The notes beneath the pieces are model-generated. The model made no database searches. It saw only the letters and a program-made list of their open reading frames with translations, and had not been told where the DNA came from. The translations under genes and the position numbers were made by a program. From the NCBI RefSeq assembly GCF_021044685.1, contig NZ_CP088014.1:2280001-2344000 (forward strand): a stretch of 64,000 bases of DNA, in the 5' to 3' direction. Shown piece by piece: positions 35,290 through 46,170 of this stretch. This DNA is from Bradyrhizobium daqingense (GTDB lineage Bacteria; Pseudomonadota; Alphaproteobacteria; Rhizobiales; Xanthobacteraceae). How positions within the stretch are numbered: the first letter of the stretch is position 1; each line of letters opens with the position of its first letter.

Positions 35290-35436
35290 TCAGGCGAGCC
35301 AGACCCGGAACAGCAGCACCGGCATCAGGCCGAGCATCACCGCCCAGAACCCGAACGACGACACCACCAGAATTCCCTGCAACAGATCAGCCGGCGCGAA
35401 CTCTTTCGCGGCCGTCGGCCGGGTACGATGTCCCAT
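35290..35436 (-). CDS. 48-aa single-span membrane protein
   Basis: The translation is MGHRTRPTAAKEFAPADLLQ, then GILVVSSFGFWAVMLGLMPV and LLFRVWLA. It has a basic head and one long hydrophobic helix ending in a charged/aromatic tail. A very good ribosome site GGGGGAATGG precedes the ATG at 35436. The open frame extends further upstream to 35511, but that part lacks support. It lies 148 bp before the 42-aa membrane protein in the same direction. Function unknown. Confidence 0.65.
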   Translation of the reverse strand: MGHRTRPTAAKEFAPADLLQGILVVSSFGFWAVMLGLMPVLLFRVWLA

Positions 35437-35575
35437 GATCCATTCCCCCTTTGAAAGGTCCTTTGCGAGAACGATAGGCCCCACTGCGTAAACGAGACGT
35501 GGATGCGTCATGCGGCAGCAGCGAAGGGCGTTCGCGTGCGGTTAACCGTGTGGCGAGCTGCGTCGCGCCCTCCGC

Positions 35576-35615
35576 CGTCATTCCGGGCTCGCGCTCCGCG
35601 CGTCCCGGAATGACG
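35576..35615. repeat. Short palindrome, CGTCATTCCGGG family
   Basis: CGTCATTCCGGGCTCGCGCT pairs with CCGCGCGTCCCGGAATGACG. It is the minimal form of the longer repeats at 50271-50374 and 60852-60931. Confidence 0.88.
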
Positions 35616-35625
35616 AATGGAGAGA

Positions 35626-36534
35626 TTACGCCGCGACCTGCATCCGCCGCTCGATCTCGCGATCGATGGTGGCCGCGAGCTCGCTGCTCACCTCCACCAT
35701 CGGCAGGCGCACTTCGGGACTGTCGACCAGGCCGCAGCGCCACAGCCAATACTTTGCCGGGGCGGGGCTGGGTTCAGTGAACAGCAGCCGCGTCAGCTCG
35801 GCGACCTCCTGCCAGCGCGCCTGCGCCGCATCGCGGTTGCCGCGCTCGAGTTCGGCATGGACGGCCGCGAACGTCGCGGTCTCGACATGGGCCGACAGCA
35901 CGATGCCGCCGTCGGCGCCGTCGGTGAGCGCCTCGAAATAGTTCGCGTCCTCGCCGGTGAGCACGCGAAAATCCTTCGGCCTGTCCCGCAGCAGCGCGAT
36001 CGATTGCTCGCGGCTCGCGCCGCAATCCTTCAGGCCGACGATATTCCTGTGCTCGGCCAAACGCAGCAGCGTCTGGTTGGCGATGTTCACCGAGGTGCGA
36101 TAGGGAATGTTGTAGAGCGCAATCGGCCAGGCCGCGTGATCGGCCAGCGCCTCGAAATGCGCGAGCAGGCCGCGCTGCGAGGGCCGCAAATAATAGGGGC
36201 TCGCGATCAGATAGCCGTCGATCGGCCAGTCCGCGGTCTCGTCGAGGCGATCCAGCAGCCGCGAGGTGTCGGCGCCGGAGAGCCCGAGGCAGATCGGCAG
36301 CGTCCTGCGGCCTGCCGCCATCTCGTCGCGGACGATGGCGACGAGGCGTTCGAGCTCGGCCTCGCGCAGCGTCATGCCTTCACCGGAGGTTGCCCCCAGG
36401 ATGAAGCCGTCGACGGCCTGTCCGCAATAATGCCGCGTCAGCCGCCGCAGCGAGATCTCGTCGAGACGGCCGTCGCGAAACGGCGTCACCAGCGGCAGCC
36501 ACAGCCCGTGCAATTGGTCGCGTAGTCCGGTCAT
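35626..36534 (-). CDS. DapA-family aldolase/synthase (dihydrodipicolinate synthase-like)
   Basis: A 302-aa TIM-barrel lyase. The opening GLWLPLVTPFRDGRLDEISL is followed by GFILGATSGEGMTL (substrate carboxylate loop), then IASPYYLRPSQRGLLAHF, LYNIPYRTSVNI (catalytic Tyr) and IVGLKDCGAS with the Schiff-base Lys. The family includes DapA, N-acetylneuraminate lyase and several sugar-acid aldolases. Variants in the loops and the C-terminus make true DapA uncertain, and no lysine genes are adjacent. The ATG at 36534 follows GAGAAGGAGATGG, a strong site. It has a long structured leader (see 36581-36748). Confidence 0.82.
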   Translation of the reverse strand: MTGLRDQLHGLWLPLVTPFRDGRLDEISLRRLTRHYCGQAVDGFILGATSGEGMTLREAELERLVAIVRDEMAAGRRTLPICLGLSGADTSRLLDRLDETADWPIDGYLIASPYYLRPSQRGLLAHFEALADHAAWPIALYNIPYRTSVNIANQTLLRLAEHRNIVGLKDCGASREQSIALLRDRPKDFRVLTGEDANYFEALTDGADGGIVLSAHVETATFAAVHAELERGNRDAAQARWQEVAELTRLLFTEPSPAPAKYWLWRCGLVDSPEVRLPMVEVSSELAATIDREIERRMQVAA

Positions 36535-36580
36535 GTTTCCATCTCCTTCTCGGGAAAAACACCTGAGACGGAGGGCGCAT

Positions 36581-36610
36581 GAAAAAACCCCGTCCAGGCG
36601 GCGGGGTTTT
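36581..36610 (-). terminator. Terminator hairpin inside the DapA-like gene leader (attenuator candidate)
   Basis: Read on the minus strand: AAAACCCCG, loop CCGCCTGGA, CGGGGTTTT then TT and C. This is an intrinsic terminator ending 46 bp before the start codon of the DapA-like gene and after a putative promoter. A gene with a terminator between promoter and start codon is likely controlled by attenuation. Confidence 0.65.
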
Positions 36611-36659
36611 CGGGATTTGCAGCGATGACGAAGCCGGTCTAGCGCGCGCAACATTCCGA

Positions 36660-36748
36660 GGTCCCCGGATGGGGACCTTTTTTCGAAACGCGTGCGCACG
36701 ACTTCGTGATCATTTGCAAATGATGCGGGGTAGACATGGAACTGTCAA
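36660..36748 (-). promoter_or_regulatory. Putative promoter and upstream leader hairpin of the DapA-like gene
   Basis: On the minus strand TTGACA (36748-36743) is followed after 17 bp by CATCAT, a plausible sigma-70 promoter. Downstream, GGTCCCC-ATCC-GGGGACC (36677-36660) forms a hairpin before the terminator at 36581-36610. The transcript leader would be about 175 nt. Confidence 0.5.
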
Positions 36749-36781
36749 TACACGCGCAGGGCGAAAGGCTTGAATCGGCAG

Positions 36782-36811
36782 AAAAAAAGCCGGACCCAAA
36801 GGGCCCGGCTT
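36782..36811 (-). terminator. Rho-independent terminator after the LysR gene
   Basis: Minus strand: AGCCGGGCCC-TTT-GGGTCCGGCT followed by a run of T. A 10-bp stem with one mismatch. It closes the trxB-lysR transcript. Confidence 0.85.
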
Positions 36812-36982
36812 AGGTATGGCCACGTGAGGCCGACACAATCACCTTCCAAGAGGGATTACTGAACTCCCGCGCCACTGGAGGAGGGGGACAAATGCGCAAC
36901 GCGAAGGCTCAGCGTGCAAACAGTATGGGCTTGACGAGCGCCTTGCAGCAACAGCCGAGGCCGCATGTCAGTCATGCGGAAA
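36812..36982. other. Short gap downstream of the LysR gene
   Basis: Contains a plus-strand GGAGGAGGGGG followed by an ATG (36892) opening a frame antisense to the LysR gene. The encoded sequence is not protein-like and I do not accept it as a gene. Nothing else is seen. Confidence 0.4.
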
Positions 36983-37876
36983 TCAGGACGGCCAGCGCTG
37001 CGCTTTGCTCACCACGAAGTCGCGGAACACTTGCACGCGCGCGACCGTCTTCAGCTCCTCGGGATAGACGAAGTAGGTGTCGAGCTGGATCGAGTCCGAC
37101 TCGCCGAACAGCTGCACCAGCTTGCTCTGTTCCTCGACGAGATAGTCGGGCAGCGCGGCGATGCCGAGACCCTGCTGGCAGGCGCGCACGAGGCCGAGGA
37201 TATTGTTCACCTTGAAATAAGCCTCGCGTGGACCCGAGCCGTTGCGCGCGGCTTCCACCAGCCAGTTGCGGTTCTGAAGATGCGGCGCGAAGTTGCCGTC
37301 GGACAGCGTGATGATGCGGTGGGAGTCGAGCTCCTCCAGCGTGCGCGGCGTGCCGAAGCGCTTGATGTATTCCGGCGAGCAATAGGCGTGGAAGCCCATC
37401 GCGAACAGTTTGCGCTGGATCAGATCCGGCTGCGTCGGCTTGCGCGTGCGGATCGCGACGTCGGCCTCGCGCATTGACAGATCCAGCTCCTCGTCGGTGA
37501 CGATCAGTGAGATCCGGATCTCGGGATAGAGCGCGGTGAACTCGCCGAGCCGGGGGATCAGCCAGTTGATGCCGACGCCGGGCGTCGTGGTGATCTTGAG
37601 GTCGCCGCTCGGCCGCTCGCGGCTGTCGGTGAGCTTGGCGCGCGCCGCCTGCAGCTGCATGAACACGTCATGCGCGGTGCGGAAGAGCAGGTCGCCCTGC
37701 TCGGTCAGGATCAGGCCGCGGGCGTGGCGGTGGAACAAGGAGACCGAGAGCTCCTGCTCCAGCGCCGAGACCTGGCGCGACACCGCCGATTGCGACAGGC
37801 CGAGCTGCTCGCCGGCATGCGTGAAGCTGCCCGCTTCCGCCGCTGCGTGAAACACCTTCAGCTTGTCCCAGTCCAT
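36983..37876 (-). CDS. LysR-family transcriptional regulator
   Basis: A 297-aa protein. The N-terminal winged HTH is clear: DKLKVFHAAAEAGSFTHAGE, QLGLSQSAVSRQVSALEQEL and LFHRHARGLILTEQGDLLF. The effector domain (about 90-297) starts DLKITTTPGVGINWLIPRLG. The ATG at 37876 (MDWDKLKVF) is preferred; an upstream ATG at 37906 lies 4 bp after the trxB stop and would add 10 residues. It is read from the trxB transcript, 34 bp after its stop, and followed by a terminator. Its effector and targets are unknown; the neighbourhood points to redox or thiol stress (weak inference). Confidence 0.88.
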   Translation of the reverse strand: MDWDKLKVFHAAAEAGSFTHAGEQLGLSQSAVSRQVSALEQELSVSLFHRHARGLILTEQGDLLFRTAHDVFMQLQAARAKLTDSRERPSGDLKITTTPGVGINWLIPRLGEFTALYPEIRISLIVTDEELDLSMREADVAIRTRKPTQPDLIQRKLFAMGFHAYCSPEYIKRFGTPRTLEELDSHRIITLSDGNFAPHLQNRNWLVEAARNGSGPREAYFKVNNILGLVRACQQGLGIAALPDYLVEEQSKLVQLFGESDSIQLDTYFVYPEELKTVARVQVFRDFVVSKAQRWPS

Positions 37877-37910
37877 ATCCGTAAATCCGTCGCGTGTTCG
37901 GGGCATGATT

Positions 37911-38876
37911 CTATTCCGCTGCCGCGCGCTCGCTGGCGCGAAGGGCCAAGAAACGTTCGGCTTCGAGTGCGGCCATGCAGCCGAGGCCGGCGGCCGTCAC
38001 GGCCTGGCGATAGGTTTCGTCGGCGACGTCGCCGGCCGCGAACAGGCCGGGCACCGAGGTCGCGGTCGAGTTCGGGGCGACCTCGACATAACCCGACGGT
38101 TTGAGCTTGACCGTGTCCTTGACGAGCTCGGTCGCCGGGGCGTGGCCGATGGCGATGAAGACGCCGTCGGTCTTCACGTCCCTCAGCGCGCCGGTCTTGA
38201 CGTTCTTGAGGCGGACATGGGTGACCTTGTTCGGGTTCTCGGTGCCGCAGATCTCGTCGATGGCGGAGTCCCAGATCACCTTGATCTTCGGATGTTTGAA
38301 CAGGCGCTCCTGCAGGATGCGCTCGGCGCGGAAGTGATCGCGGCGATGCACGATGGTGACCTGCGAGGCGTGGTTGGTGAGGTACAGCGCTTCCTCGACC
38401 GCGGTATTGCCGCCGCCGACCACCACGACTTCCTTGTTGCGATAGAAGAAGCCGTCGCAGGTGGCGCAGGCCGAGACGCCGCCGCCCTGGAATTTCATTT
38501 CGGACGGCAGCCCGAGCCAGCGCGCCTGCGCGCCTGTGGCGAGGATGACGACGTCGGCGAGGTAGACGTCGCCGGAGTCGCAGGTGAGGCGGAACGGCCG
38601 CTGCGACGTGTCCAGCCTGGTGACCAGGTCGGTGACAATCCTGGTGCCGACATGGACCGCCTGCTTCTCCATCTGCTCCATCAGCCAGGGGCCCTGGATC
38701 ACGTCGGCGAAGCCCGGATAGTTCTCGACGTCGGTGGTGATGGTGAGCTGGCCGCCCGGCTGGATGCCCTGGATCAGGATCGGCTCGAGCATCGCGCGCG
38801 CGGCGTAGATCGCCGCCGTGTAGCCGGCGGGGCCGGAGCCAATGATAACGACCTTTGCATGAACAGGAGCGGACAT
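37911..38876 (-). CDS. trxB: Thioredoxin-disulfide reductase
   Basis: A 321-aa flavoenzyme that reduces thioredoxin with NADPH. The FAD motif is VVIIGSGPAGYTAAIYAARA. ENYPGF and GGQLT follow, the redox pair lies in SACATCDGFFYR (CATC), the NADPH motif is VVVVGGGNTAVEEALYLT with HRRDHFRA, and the second FAD site is GLFAAGDVADETYRQAVTAA. It is divergent from the Lrp gene (266 bp between) and co-transcribed with the LysR gene. Confidence 0.96.
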   Translation of the reverse strand: MSAPVHAKVVIIGSGPAGYTAAIYAARAMLEPILIQGIQPGGQLTITTDVENYPGFADVIQGPWLMEQMEKQAVHVGTRIVTDLVTRLDTSQRPFRLTCDSGDVYLADVVILATGAQARWLGLPSEMKFQGGGVSACATCDGFFYRNKEVVVVGGGNTAVEEALYLTNHASQVTIVHRRDHFRAERILQERLFKHPKIKVIWDSAIDEICGTENPNKVTHVRLKNVKTGALRDVKTDGVFIAIGHAPATELVKDTVKLKPSGYVEVAPNSTATSVPGLFAAGDVADETYRQAVTAAGLGCMAALEAERFLALRASERAAAE

Positions 38877-39142
38877 TTCGATGGACGCCTTTCACGGGGG
38901 ATTTTGCAGCGCGGACGCGGAACGTGCCGGGAGGCCTCGCGGAGGCGCTGAAATATCAGAGCTAATCTAAGCCTTCTGGTGAGCTATGCAAGAATTGCAT
39001 TCCCTATCGGCGGATTTTTCCAACAAGGAACAAAAGTCGATTGCGCTGCACACGCAATAAAATTGCGCCTGGCGCCCGGAGTCGGTATGAGGATTGCGAT
39101 AAGCCACGCAATACCGCCGCAAAGGCCAGGAGTTCCAATCAC

Positions 39143-39622
39143 GTGTCGCGGAACCTAGACGAGATCGACCTGAAGATTCTCACCGAGATTCAGGCCGACG
39201 GTCGAATCACGAATGTCGAACTGGCCAAGCGCGTCGGCATTTCTCCGCCCCCCTGCCTGCGCCGCGTCCGGGCGCTGGAGGAGGAAGGCTACATCCACGG
39301 CTATCGGGGTCTCCTCGACGCCCGCAAGCTCGGCTTCGACGTCACCGTGTTCGCTGCGGTGCATTTGTCCAGCCAGGCCGAGGCGGATTTGCGCGCCTTC
39401 GAGGCCTTCGTCCGCGCCGAGCCGCTGGTGCGGGAATGCTGGATGCTGTCGGGCGAGGTCGATTTCATCCTGAAATGCGTCGCCCCCGACATGGCGACCT
39501 TCCAAGATTTCGTCACCCACCTCACCGCCGCGCCCCACGTCCGCAACGTGCGCACCTCGCTGGTGCTGCACAATTCCAAATACGAGGCGGCCGTGCCGCT
39601 CGAGGTGAAGGGACGGAGGTAG
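39143..39622 (+). CDS. Lrp/AsnC-family transcriptional regulator
   Basis: A 159-aa protein. The N-terminal HTH is NLDEIDLKILTEIQADGRIT, NVELAKRVGISPPPCLRRVR and ALEEEGYIHGYRGLLD. A C-terminal RAM domain follows: FDVTVFAAVHLSSQAEADLR, ECWMLSGEVDFILKCVAPDM and VRTSLVLHNSKYEAAVPL. The GTG start at 39143 has AGGAGTTCC before it. Lrp proteins sense amino acids and act as octamers. It lies divergent from trxB, an arrangement often kept in alphaproteobacteria, so mutual control is possible. Confidence 0.9.
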   Translation: MSRNLDEIDLKILTEIQADGRITNVELAKRVGISPPPCLRRVRALEEEGYIHGYRGLLDARKLGFDVTVFAAVHLSSQAEADLRAFEAFVRAEPLVRECWMLSGEVDFILKCVAPDMATFQDFVTHLTAAPHVRNVRTSLVLHNSKYEAAVPLEVKGRR

Positions 39623-39630
39623 GTCTCCGC

Positions 39631-39769
39631 TCTCGTGCCCCGGACGCAGCGCAGCACGAAGTGATGCGCTGCTGAGCCGGGGCCCATCTCTAACCGTTCG
39701 CCGCGTTGCTCCTGGGTCCCGGCTCTGCGCAGCAACGCTGCGCGTTGCAGCGCGTCCGGGACACGAGAG
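39631..39769. repeat. Long intergenic palindrome, CTCGTGCCCCGGACGC family
   Basis: Left arm TCTCGTGCCCCGGACGCAGC and GCTGAGCCGGGGCCCA; right arm CTGGGTCCCGGCTCTGCGCA and GCGTCCGGGACACGAGA. A diverged copy is at 48211-48382. Confidence 0.8.
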
Positions 39770-39790
39770 TGAGGGCGCCTGCATCAACAC

Positions 39791-39877
39791 CGTCATTGCG
39801 AGGAGCCCTTGCGACGAAGCAATCCAGATTGTCTCCGCGGAGGGATTCTGGATTGCTTCGCTGCGCTCGCAATGACG
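39791..39877. repeat. Intergenic palindrome, CGTCATTGCGAG family (opposite sense)
   Basis: CGTCATTGCGAGGAGCCCTT to GCGCTCGCAATGACG. It is the reverse-oriented partner of 3204-3290. With the 39631 repeat and the greA terminator it fills the 356-bp convergent gap between the Lrp gene and greA. Confidence 0.88.
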
Positions 39878-39926
39878 CGTGGCGAGAGCATGGGTTCACC
39901 AGACCCTTCGCGGGCACGCCAAAATG

Positions 39927-39953
39927 AAAAGGCCGCGCAGCGCGCGGCCTTTT
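39927..39953 (-). terminator. Rho-independent terminator of greA
   Basis: AAAAGGCCGCGC-AG-CGCGCGGCCTTTT is symmetric with A/T runs on both sides, so it can end transcripts from either direction. It lies 25 bp after the greA stop. Confidence 0.9.
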
Positions 39954-39978
39954 GCATCTCAGCGCAAGCGGCAAATCC

Positions 39979-40452
39979 TTACCGCCACTCCACCTTGGTG
40001 ATCTCATAGGCCTTGGCGCCGCCCGGCGTATTGACCTCGACCGTGGCGCCTTTCTTCTTGCCGATCAGCGCGCGGGCGAGCGGCGAAGTGATCGAGATGC
40101 GGCCCTTCTTGGCGTCGGCCTCGACCTCGCCGACGATCTGCCACACCGTCTTCTTCTCGGTGTCTTCGTCGACCAGCGTCACGGTGGCGCCGAATTTGAT
40201 GGTGTCGCCGGAGAGCTTCGAGATGTCGATGATGTCGGCGCGCGCGAGCTTGTCCTCGAGCTCGGCGATGCGGCCTTCATTGTGGGACTGCTCTTCCTTC
40301 GCGGCATGATATTCCGCGTTCTCCGACAGGTCTCCGTGCGAGCGCGCCTCCGCAATATGCTCGATGATGCGCGGACGATCCTCCGACTGGCGCTTCTTCA
40401 ATTCTTCCCCGAGCGCGACAAAGCCGGCCTGGGTCATCGGAACCTTTTCCAT
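39979..40452 (-). CDS. greA: Transcription elongation factor GreA
   Basis: A 157-aa protein that rescues backtracked RNA polymerase by stimulating transcript cleavage. The N-terminal coiled coil runs from [20 protein letters not shown] to [12 protein letters not shown], with the acidic tip [14 protein letters not shown]. The C-terminal FKBP-like domain includes [19 protein letters not shown] and [20 protein letters not shown]. The ATG at 40452 was chosen by family alignment. It follows carB by 212 bp on the same strand. Confidence 0.96.
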   Translation of the reverse strand: MEKVPMTQAGFVALGEELKKRQSEDRPRIIEHIAEARSHGDLSENAEYHAAKEEQSHNEGRIAELEDKLARADIIDISKLSGDTIKFGATVTLVDEDTEKKTVWQIVGEVEADAKKGRISITSPLARALIGKKKGATVEVNTPGGAKAYEITKVEWR

Positions 40453-40664
40453 CTTCTCTCTCGTCCTTCGATCGTGCGCTCCAGAACACGAAGGAGCGCC
40501 CAACCTTGATTCGTCGGTCTTTCCGGGGCTCGACACATGGGCCGCCGGACGTTGACAGATATGGGCTTAGCGCCGGAACAGAACACTCACATGGCCGGAC
40601 AGTTCCTCTGGCCATTGTGGCTTCATTGCCAACCACTTAGCGGAAGCTTCGCTGCCGCTAGCGA

Positions 40665-44129
<3,465 letters not shown>

Positions 44130-44155
44130 CAACTCTCGCCGAAGTGGAATTTTGG

Positions 44156-44190
44156 CACAAAAAAAGGGCGCGCTTGTTGCGCGTCCCTTT
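44156..44190 (-). terminator. Intrinsic terminator 27 bp before carB (attenuator or MFS gene end)
   Basis: Minus strand: AAAGGGACGCGC-AACAA-GCGCGCCCTTTTTTT, a stem with one mismatch followed by seven T. It ends 27 bp before the carB ATG. It may end the MFS transcript, or act as an attenuator within a carB leader that also carries CCGCGCTCTCGG, which could pair elsewhere. Confidence 0.75.
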
Positions 44191-44272
44191 GGCCGAGAGC
44201 GCGGTGGTCTCCCTCGCGCGCGGGTGGGTCTTAGACCAGTTTTCGGGGCGGCGAAACCCCGAAAAACGCCCA

Positions 44273-45442
44273 TCAACCGGCAATTTTGACCGGTTTTGGC
44301 CGGGCCTGCCAGCCCCGGGCGAGATGCACCAGCAGCGCGGCGGCAACGCTCGTTCCGCCGATCCAGCCGAGGTCGTTGGGGGACAGGGGGGCCAGCACCG
44401 CACCCCCCAAGGCGCCGCCCAAGGCAAAGCCGAGATACATCGCCGAGGCGTTGAGCGAGAGCGCAATCATCGAGGCCTGCGGCTCGATCCTGATGATGCT
44501 GGCGATCTGGGCCGGATAGAACGCCCAGCCCGAGACGCCCCAGAGGAAGATCGTGCCGAGCACCGCATAATGCGCCTGTGCGGGCATCATCTTCAGGACC
44601 AGCGAATACAGGATCAGGGCGCCCGCCATGCCGGCGAGCCCGAGGCCCGCGGTCGCGAGCGTGCCGAGCCGGTCGGCCAGGACGCCGCCAAACATGTTCC
44701 CGATCGCCGCCGCGCCGCCAAACACCAGCAGAGCAAGGCTGATCTGCGAGGCGTCGAAGCCGAGGCCGCGCAGCGGGACTGCGAAATAGGTAAACACCGT
44801 GAAGCCGCCCAGGGCCCACAACATCGTGATCAGCAGCGCGACCACAACGTTGCGATGGCGCGCCACCGCCAGCCTCTCGGCGAGCGAGGCCGTATTGCGC
44901 GGCAGGCCGCGTGGCAGCCCGAGCAGCAGGCCGGCGAGCGCAACAGCGCCGATCAGGGCGACCATGGCGAAGGTTGCACGCCAGCCGAACAGGCTGCCGA
45001 CGAGATTGCCGAAGGGAACGCGGATCACGGTCGCAACCGTCAGGCCCGCGGTGACGAGCGCCACCGCGCGGCCGCGCCGTTCGGGCGCGGCGACCGCCAC
45101 GGACACGGCAAGCGCCGTCGGCATGCACAGCCCCGAGCCCAGCGCCATCAGCATCCGCGACGCCAGCAGCAGGGCGTAGTTGGATGCGACCATCGCGGCG
45201 AGGTTGCCGGCGATGAAGGTCGATAGCGCCAAGGCCAGCACGGTGCGGCGATCGATATTGTTCAGCACGACTGCGAGGATGGGCGAGCCCACCGCATAGG
45301 TGAGGGCGTAGGCCGTGACCAATTGGCCCGCGGCCGGGACGGAAATCGACAAGTCGGAGGCGATCGCCGGCAAAAGCCCTGCAATGACAAACCCTTCAGT
45401 GCCGATCGCGAAGGCCGCCAGGGCCAGCCAGAACACGCTCAT
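44273..45442 (-). CDS. MFS transporter, DHA1 (sugar/drug efflux) type
   Basis: A 389-aa, 12-helix protein. It opens [40 protein letters not shown], with motif [10 protein letters not shown] in loop 2-3 and [15 protein letters not shown] in helix 4. This is the AraJ/YdhP-like DHA1 group, typical of efflux pumps. The gene is divergent from an ArsR-type regulator 113 bp away, and two identical-geometry inverted repeats lie in that gap, so it is probably repressed by the ArsR protein and induced by its substrate (inference). Confidence 0.87.
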   Translation of the reverse strand: MSVFWLALAAFAIGTEGFVIAGLLPAIASDLSISVPAAGQLVTAYALTYAVGSPILAVVLNNIDRRTVLALALSTFIAGNLAAMVASNYALLLASRMLMALGSGLCMPTALAVSVAVAAPERRGRAVALVTAGLTVATVIRVPFGNLVGSLFGWRATFAMVALIGAVALAGLLLGLPRGLPRNTASLAERLAVARHRNVVVALLITMLWALGGFTVFTYFAVPLRGLGFDASQISLALLVFGGAAAIGNMFGGVLADRLGTLATAGLGLAGMAGALILYSLVLKMMPAQAHYAVLGTIFLWGVSGWAFYPAQIASIIRIEPQASMIALSLNASAMYLGFALGGALGGAVLAPLSPNDLGWIGGTSVAAALLVHLARGWQARPKPVKIAG

Positions 45443-45459
45443 TGGAAACGATCCCTATG

Positions 45460-45477
45460 TTCAAGGTTCGTTGAACT
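45460..45477. promoter_or_regulatory. Operator 1, GTTCAA-N6-TTGAAC
   Basis: A perfect 6-6-6 inverted repeat 17 bp before the MFS start codon. The same geometry recurs at 45507-45524 with a 47-bp centre spacing. Likely bound by the adjacent ArsR protein. Confidence 0.65.
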
Positions 45478-45506
45478 ATCGAACGAGATGATTTAGCTGT
45501 CAATTG

Positions 45507-45524
45507 GTTCAAGAACTATTGAAC
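45507..45524. promoter_or_regulatory. Operator 2, GTTCAA-N6-TTGAAC
   Basis: A perfect inverted repeat 31 bp before the ArsR start codon. The half-sites equal those of operator 1 while the spacer differs (GAACTA against GGTTCG), which points to selection on the half-sites. Confidence 0.65.
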
Positions 45525-45555
45525 ATTGCAATCGCGTCGCTATGATTCCCGGACC

Positions 45556-45933
45556 ATGAGCCGCACACCGCACCATCCCACCCGCGAGCAGATCGAGCTG
45601 CCGATGGTCCTGGATTGCCTGAGCGATCCGATCCGTCTGGCGATCGTCTACCAGCTCGCCCAGCAGGAACGTGTCAGCAGCGAACTCCGCTGCAGCGACT
45701 TCAGCGCGCTCAGCGGCAAGTCCAACCTCGCCTATCACTTCGCCAAGCTGCGCGAATGCGGCTTGATGCAGACGCGCATCGCCGGCACCAATCGCTTCAT
45801 GCGGCTGCGACGAGAGGATATGGAGGCGCGTTTCCCGGGCTTGCTCGATGCGGTGCTCAGCTCCGCAGCCAAGGATGCCGACCGGCTTCCGCTCGTGTCC
45901 GGCTGCGACTTGATCGACGTTGACCGAAAATGA
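45556..45933 (+). CDS. ArsR-family transcriptional regulator
   Basis: A 125-aa winged-helix protein: LPMVLDCLSDPIRLAIVYQL, then a helix pair with SGKSNLAYHFAKLRECGLMQ (recognition helix) and TRIAGTNRFMRLRREDME (wing). There is one Cys in ELRCSDF and one near the C-terminus (SGCDLIDVD), so metal sensing is not obvious; a small-organic or redox signal is possible. It is divergent from the MFS gene with two shared operators. The ATG at 45556 was preferred to an upstream start at 45526, which would begin at the edge of operator 2. Confidence 0.88.
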   Translation: MSRTPHHPTREQIELPMVLDCLSDPIRLAIVYQLAQQERVSSELRCSDFSALSGKSNLAYHFAKLRECGLMQTRIAGTNRFMRLRREDMEARFPGLLDAVLSSAAKDADRLPLVSGCDLIDVDRK

Positions 45934-46039
45934 GACGGTTGCGCGCTGCTTGGCGGCCAGTCCGTCTACGCTTGCGCTTCGCTTAAGCTACGCCGGACAC
46001 GCTTCGTCCCTGTGGACCTTGCGTGGCAGGGGCGAAGCG

Positions 46040-46115
46040 TGGAGACCCGGCCTGGATTTGAACCAGGATGTAGAGCGTTGCACCGCCCTCGCGTAGACGC
46101 TTCCGCCACCGGGCC
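46040..46115 (-). tRNA. tRNA-Cys-like sequence with abnormal arms (probable pseudo-tRNA)
   Basis: Read on the minus strand, 76 nt fold as a cloverleaf. The acceptor is GGCCCGG/CCGGGTC, the D-stem GCG/CGC, the T-arm CCTGG-TTCAAAT-CCAGG, the discriminator T, with encoded CCA. The overall pattern matches tRNA-Cys, and the anticodon-loop region holds TGCA. However, the anticodon stem AGGGC/GCTCT closes an 8-nt loop (GGTGCAAC) instead of 7, and the D-loop lacks the GG pair needed to dock on the T-loop. It is either a decayed tRNA or an unusual functional variant. Confidence 0.55.
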
Positions 46116-46170
46116 GGGACGATCATTACCGATCGGGAACGGGCGAGGCCACCTCCGCTAGCACTTATGC

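Noticed and set aside
36678..36747. Leader peptide MSTPHHLQ in the DapA-like leader
   Set aside because: It lacks a run of one regulatory amino acid and has no good ribosome site, so classic peptide attenuation is not supported.
36892..37215. Plus-strand frame with a strong Shine-Dalgarno (GGAGGAGGGGG) opposite the LysR gene
   Set aside because: The translation is low-complexity Arg/Ser/Ala and almost all of it is antisense to a clear LysR gene; there is no family match.
44130..45128. N-terminal extension of carB to 45128
   Set aside because: It lies antisense-free but out of frame inside the MFS gene, and CarB has its standard N-terminus at 44129.
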